Assembly: GCA_964389375.1 (NCBI GenBank)
Contig: CAYMDP010000001.1
Span: 72,130-136,129 of the forward strand
Source: CAYMDP01 sp964389375
GTDB taxonomy: Bacteria > Bdellovibrionota > Bdellovibrionia > Bdellovibrionales > UBA1609
Direction of reading: 5' to 3'
Length of the DNA: 64,000 nucleotides
Under the pieces are notes generated by a model. The model saw nothing but the letters and a program-made list of their open reading frames with translations, was not told the DNA's origin and ran no database searches. How positions within the stretch are numbered: position 1 is the first letter of the stretch; each line of letters begins with the position of its first letter. Of the stretch, positions 61,501-64,000 are shown piece by piece. The translations under genes were made by a program, and so were the position numbers.

Positions 61501-61981
61501 GAGCCATGATCTATTAGGCTATAATTATGAAATCTATTTGCATACTAAAAACCCTGAAACAGCGGATCCGGGATCTGCTGCGATGATTCGACAATTTACT
61601 CCGAAAAGACAGGGTGTTCGTGAGTTGGCCCAGAATTATTACCGAGTTCGTTCAAACGAAAATCGCAGATCGACTTTGTTGAATTTTAACCCAGTCTTGG
61701 ATCAGGCCTTAGATCAGTCCCTAAGAGATCTTTATCAACAGGAAGAGAGGTCAACAAGGGCCTTAATGCAGGCGGGCGATCAGGTCAGAGAGGAAATCTC
61801 TAGACGCCCTGTGGACCAGCGTCCGCGCTTTGATTTGGATATGAGTCGAACTTACACAAGTCCGGTTTTAACCACGGATCTTGTTTTAAAAATTGAAGAT
61901 CGCTGGAGTGAGCTATCTCGTGCAACCGGATCATGTTTTAAAGAGAACTCATGTCCTCAATTTGAAATCGAGAAGCAATAG
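58553..61981 (+). CDS. Giant lipoprotein B of the metzincin operon, paralogue of A
   Basis: ATG 58553 with AAGGA six bases upstream; 1142 residues; lipobox ASAC (Cys18). Helical, of unknown fold. In-order similarity to lipoprotein A: YPHTMALFYKLSQKGF; an LFVYLYNGELESPLFNYSED stretch; EILYAFDFAVRSNLF; MTCGEF; and YTNLDFWVRASRYL. Sequence identity is low, so an old duplication. Last gene of the 50350-61981 operon. Function unknown; surface or periplasmic. Confidence 0.75.
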   Translation: MRFIKFILLPVLLLASACTERSKPLFEHETAKPDAFQTSTPTAEELVHMPELASVLEQKKTYSGTDLVKLWLSPLSIKLLSETRLSQPKTREEDESRHLLRAMNSGLLEAIQTGKVLRKDLEPILERYLSAVEYQCESTKSSCVGLAYLKTDPSSRKIFEYMADFFKGRGEAFEYRILVYAQALKNQQMDIQFSKRFIEVGLRNQKTRQASQFLDERGREMLGSVLEIEISKLSKVRLSEEDRKWLEEIRIWDLFLDETRTLSVQALGSLAKLIGSQGLYLGPNGQVTERVRLESQLDAKDPISYQAQLLELRKRKMLVGSDVQPIDTIADLKYFFLLNRVFLNKISPDQALLLSQGFQFEGERFEKIVRSYAQTQFSGYLLKSTLMANDLFDVKIPVERLLWNTIDLSSSIQNVWGDYRSRMANVEKFSIRLAREAQDKKIEDSLRSMFNSSERSIKYSAVYPHTMALFYKLSQKGFALKFPRSNRELKSSDLFVYLYNGELESPLFNYSEDTEPLSPVEILYAFDFAVRSNLFAVVGIDPDDYIADALSRMSQLRSEQLRTRLEAIRARYNGSVAFSQLMMTCGEFKGAKPYPRTLFLEDVPRAPYLGQLFEMAATGISSRNSRTRPGELPVDYHGLFLMDSEIAEDLERARVDLGAVIRAGEAMQTSYSAFLKASGIRGDEVQKKLSKSSVQLNQIKGLKREYFTEIADRYRQTGFCLAKAAAKDFDVQDQVLKYEIEFLKQVYRDIQKLRSEPNNSGLLQQIQSKYEFTGLPSSYKGSLQISKDGIRYTNLDFWVRASRYLMAGLKTETVNLPAIAPNLSFDYGESFDLKSPLLRNMNHDFVFAQDEGTFIRSILSLLYQGGKSLTSSAKESFLYWETASGRPIFPWKSMLHGLVVLYRSGLQDSEGQPFIEPTELFEIHQEFLKLTNLSEMERFVMTERSAFQKFDPVYFSTVMLEWNVMSRKIKETHGILDFPISLMSHDLLGYNYEIYLHTKNPETADPGSAAMIRQFTPKRQGVRELAQNYYRVRSNENRRSTLLNFNPVLDQALDQSLRDLYQQEERSTRALMQAGDQVREEISRRPVDQRPRFDLDMSRTYTSPVLTTDLVLKIEDRWSELSRATGSCFKENSCPQFEIEKQ

Positions 61982-62185
61982 CCACGGCGTAAAACTGTGG
62001 ATTCCTTCAAGTCCAGCCCCATTTAAGATTCGGTGACAAAAGCCATTCAGCGATGTTTAATGGGGGCTATATATTCCCAATAAAAAGATCGATAAAAAGT
62101 CGACTTCTGAGGTCGACTTAAAAAATCGATTTAAAAAGTCGAATCGCTGAGATTGCTTTGGGTATGAATAGGTGAGGGTGAAGAC
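61982..62185. other. Intergenic region with TCGA-rich repeats upstream of the NamZ-like gene
   Basis: AAGTCGAC (62097-62104) and GTCGACTT (62112-62119) form an 8-bp hairpin over a 7-nt loop, followed by an A-run. AAAAAGTCGA recurs at about 62133 and related AAAAAGATCGAT/AAAAAATCGAT motifs surround it. This may combine the operon's transcript end and the next gene's control region. Confidence 0.45.
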
Positions 62186-63394
62186 ATGGGGTCATTTCAG
62201 TTTGGCTGTGAAGTTATAAAAGAGTCAGCTTCTTTAATGGCCGCTCTAAAGGGACGCAAGTTGGCCTTCTTGGGCCATCCGGCTTCGGTGGACCAAAATC
62301 TTGCATTCACACTTGATGAATTAGTAAAAAGTGGGCTTAAGTTCTCCTCAGCCTTTGGGCCCCAGCATGGGATGCGCGGCGAGAAACAAGATAACATGAT
62401 CGAGAGTGAGGATTTTTTAGACCCCGTCCATCAGATTCCTGTTTTTAGTCTTTATGGAAAAGTTCGCAGACCCTCAGAAGAAATGATGTCTTCATTTGAT
62501 GTTATTTTGATCGATCTTCAGGATGTGGGTTGCCGTATTTATACTTTTCTGACCACTTTGTTTTATGTTTTAGACGAAGCTGCAAAGTTTAATAAGTCCG
62601 TATGGGTATTGGATCGCCCAAATCCTGCGGGAAGAGCGGTTGAGGGCCAGCTTCTCAGTATGAAATTCGAAAGTTTTGTGGGGGCAGCTCCCGTTCCCAT
62701 GCGGCATGGCTTAACTCTGGGAGAAGCTGCTCTTTGGTATAAGGATCATAAAAAATTAGATGTCGACTTGAAGATCGTCGAGATGAAGAATTATCATCCG
62801 AACGATTCAGGCAGCTGGGGTTGGCCCAAGAATTTGTCTTGGGTGAATCCGAGCCCAAATATGCCACGCTTAAGTTGTGTCCGCCAATATCCAGGAAGTG
62901 TTTTGGTCGAAGGAACTCATATTTCAGAGGGGCGTGGAACGACGATACCCTTAGAGGTCTTGGGCTTTCCAGGGATGAAATCCCAGGATGTGATTCAAAG
63001 AATTGAGAAAGCGGCGCCGGATTGGTTAAGAGGAGCCCGATTACGAGCCTGCTTCTTTGAGCCAACCTTTCATAAATTTAAAACTCAGTTGGTTTCGGCT
63101 ATTCAAGTCCATGTTGATGGACCCTGGTTTGATTATGAAAACTTTAAGCCCTATCGACTTTATTGTGGACTATTTAAAGCAATTCATGAAGTTCATCCGG
63201 AGTTCACGATCTGGAAAGGGCCTCCCTACGAGTACGAAGAAAAACTAAAGCCCATCGATATTTTGTCTGGGGATCAACAGCTTAGGGAATGGACCGAAAA
63301 TCCAAAAGCCAGTTTTTCAGATCTTGAAAAAGTTTTGAAGAAAGATGAAGAGGCTTGGAAATCCAGCACGGATGGCTATCATTTGTATAAATAG
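62186..63394 (+). CDS. namZ: DUF1343/NamZ-type exo-beta-N-acetylmuramidase-like protein
   Basis: 402 residues matching the YbbC/NamZ family: GHPASVDQN, FGPQHGMRGEKQDNM, PVFSLYGK, DLQDVGCRIYTF, LDRPNPAGR, PVPMRHGLTLGEAA, SPNMP, PGSVLVEGTHISEGRGTT and PYEYE. NamZ removes terminal MurNAc from peptidoglycan fragments. Family members are usually secreted; no signal peptide is seen here, so it may act on imported muropeptides in the cytoplasm, which would fit with AmpG. The 3' end is 6 bp from a long inverted repeat. Confidence 0.9.
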   Translation: MGSFQFGCEVIKESASLMAALKGRKLAFLGHPASVDQNLAFTLDELVKSGLKFSSAFGPQHGMRGEKQDNMIESEDFLDPVHQIPVFSLYGKVRRPSEEMMSSFDVILIDLQDVGCRIYTFLTTLFYVLDEAAKFNKSVWVLDRPNPAGRAVEGQLLSMKFESFVGAAPVPMRHGLTLGEAALWYKDHKKLDVDLKIVEMKNYHPNDSGSWGWPKNLSWVNPSPNMPRLSCVRQYPGSVLVEGTHISEGRGTTIPLEVLGFPGMKSQDVIQRIEKAAPDWLRGARLRACFFEPTFHKFKTQLVSAIQVHVDGPWFDYENFKPYRLYCGLFKAIHEVHPEFTIWKGPPYEYEEKLKPIDILSGDQQLREWTENPKASFSDLEKVLKKDEEAWKSSTDGYHLYK

Positions 63395-63400
63395 GTCCCG

Positions 63401-63574
63401 TCTCCTTCCAGTTACAAAATTTCTTAGAATTTCTGATCCAGACCGCGACCCTGAGCGGGTGCATTGCGTCTTCGGATTGCGTCATTGCTTCGCAATGCCG
63501 CAACCCGGATACGCAATGCTCGCCGGGAGCGGTCTGGATCAGAAATTCTAAGAAATTTTGTAACTGGAAGGAGA
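63401..63574. repeat. Long inverted repeat between convergent genes (46-bp arms, nested folds)
   Basis: Left arm 63401-63446 and right arm 63529-63574 are perfect 46-bp inverted repeats. The 82-bp interior refolds: GCATTGCGT pairs with ACGCAATGC, and inside it TTGCG/CGCAA and CATTGC/GCAATG. The whole ~174 bp folds onto itself. It lies between the NamZ-like gene and the convergent receiver gene and contains no ORF of note. Confidence 0.95.
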
Positions 63575-63585
63575 GGAAACGGTAT

Positions 63586-63984
63586 TTATGCTACATTTTT
63601 TCTAAGGCTTTGATCAAGAAGAAGTGGTTGTAGTTTGGGTTTTAGGCGGGCGGGGGTGGCGGGTTTTAGGATGTTGCCATTTAAATCGGATTCGTTTGTT
63701 TTTTGGATATAGTCTTTGTCGGTGACCGAGGCGAGCATGAAAACTGGAAGTCGAGAGTGGGTATTCGACGAACGAATTCTTGTCAAAAGTTCGAGTCCAG
63801 CTATGTTGGGCATTTTAAAAGTACAAATGACAGCAACCGCATGGGGATTTTTTTGTAATGCGTCCCAGGCCTGTTGGCCATCTTCGGTTGCGAGGACTTG
63901 GAATCCCAAGCTTTGAAGAGATTCACAGAGTCGCTTGCGATGAGGCTCGAGGCTTTCCGCGATAATGATCAGGTTATTCGGCAT
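63586..63984 (-). CDS. Degenerate response-regulator receiver (pseudo-receiver)
   Basis: 132 residues, a stand-alone receiver fold: LIIIAESLEPHRKRLCESLQ, GFQVLATEDGQQAWDAL, ICTFKMPNIAGLELLTRIR, LPVFMLAS, LKPATPARLKPKL. The phospho-Asp that should precede xxMP is Thr (CTFKMP), and the acidic pair is AE instead of DD. The switch Thr is Ser and the KP lysine is kept. It therefore probably cannot be phosphorylated by the usual route and may be a protein-binding module. No kinase is adjacent in the window. Confidence 0.8.
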   Translation of the reverse strand: MPNNLIIIAESLEPHRKRLCESLQSLGFQVLATEDGQQAWDALQKNPHAVAVICTFKMPNIAGLELLTRIRSSNTHSRLPVFMLASVTDKDYIQKTNESDLNGNILKPATPARLKPKLQPLLLDQSLRKNVA

Positions 63985-64000
63985 TTGTTCTGGCTGAGAC

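Overview
The window looks like chromosomal DNA from a Gram-negative, probably predatory or surface-interacting bacterium of the Bdellovibrio type. This is an inference from gene content: no rRNA or marker phylogeny could be run. Supporting content: Kdo synthesis genes (kdsC-kdsA, hence LPS), many lipoproteins and barrel-like proteins, a long S74-terminated trimeric-fibre-like protein resembling the mosaic adhesive trimers of Bdellovibrio bacteriovorus, an AmpG-like muropeptide permease and a NamZ-type muramidase, an HD-GYP response regulator, and several large secreted proteins of unknown function. Many starts are TTG or GTG with good Shine-Dalgarno sequences, so several starts were revised inward.

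Layout. 1-2407 (minus): ferredoxin, ABC ATPase, and a substrate-binding/permease fusion running off the left edge. 2729-11548 (mostly plus): prfC, udk, a candidate 6S-like RNA, a CxxCH lipoprotein, two low-complexity secreted proteins, the rimB-rimK-aspartoacylase-like operon, a class IV aminotransferase and small lipoproteins. 11551-18570 (minus): three large secreted proteins: a Cys-rich one, a lipoprotein with four thrombospondin type-1 repeats plus a VWA domain, and a Pro/Gly triplet-repeat protein cut by a 100-N assembly gap. 18832-22465: a GspE/PilB-type ATPase with duplicated cyclic-nucleotide-binding and MshEN-like modules, overlapping an SH3b/barrel protein. 22676: initiator tRNA-Met. 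22810-28154: dGTPase, HNH protein, PPK2, kdsC, kdsA. 28226-37518: LysR and Xre regulators, a cluster with a putative haem-oxygenase-like diiron oxidase and a GNAT-like acyltransferase, two histidine kinases, the HD-GYP regulator, and guanine deaminase. 37502-48751: small periplasmic proteins, Na/Pi symporter, the 1599-residue fibre protein, a lipoprotein esterase and AmpG. 48832-50055: icd. 50350-61981: an 11.6 kb operon of a metzincin lipoprotein, two related giant lipoproteins and a barrel protein. 62186-63984: NamZ-like protein and a degenerate receiver.

The most unusual structural signal is a set of long, near-perfect inverted repeats (36, 36 and 46 bp arms, unrelated in sequence) filling the three widest gene-free gaps between convergent genes (40214-40304, 47239-47435, 63401-63574). 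The most interesting candidate protein systems are the 50350-61981 secreted operon, the TSP1/VWA lipoprotein with its repeat-protein neighbour, and the duplicated sensory ATPase. Functions are assigned by reading motifs only; no database search was possible.
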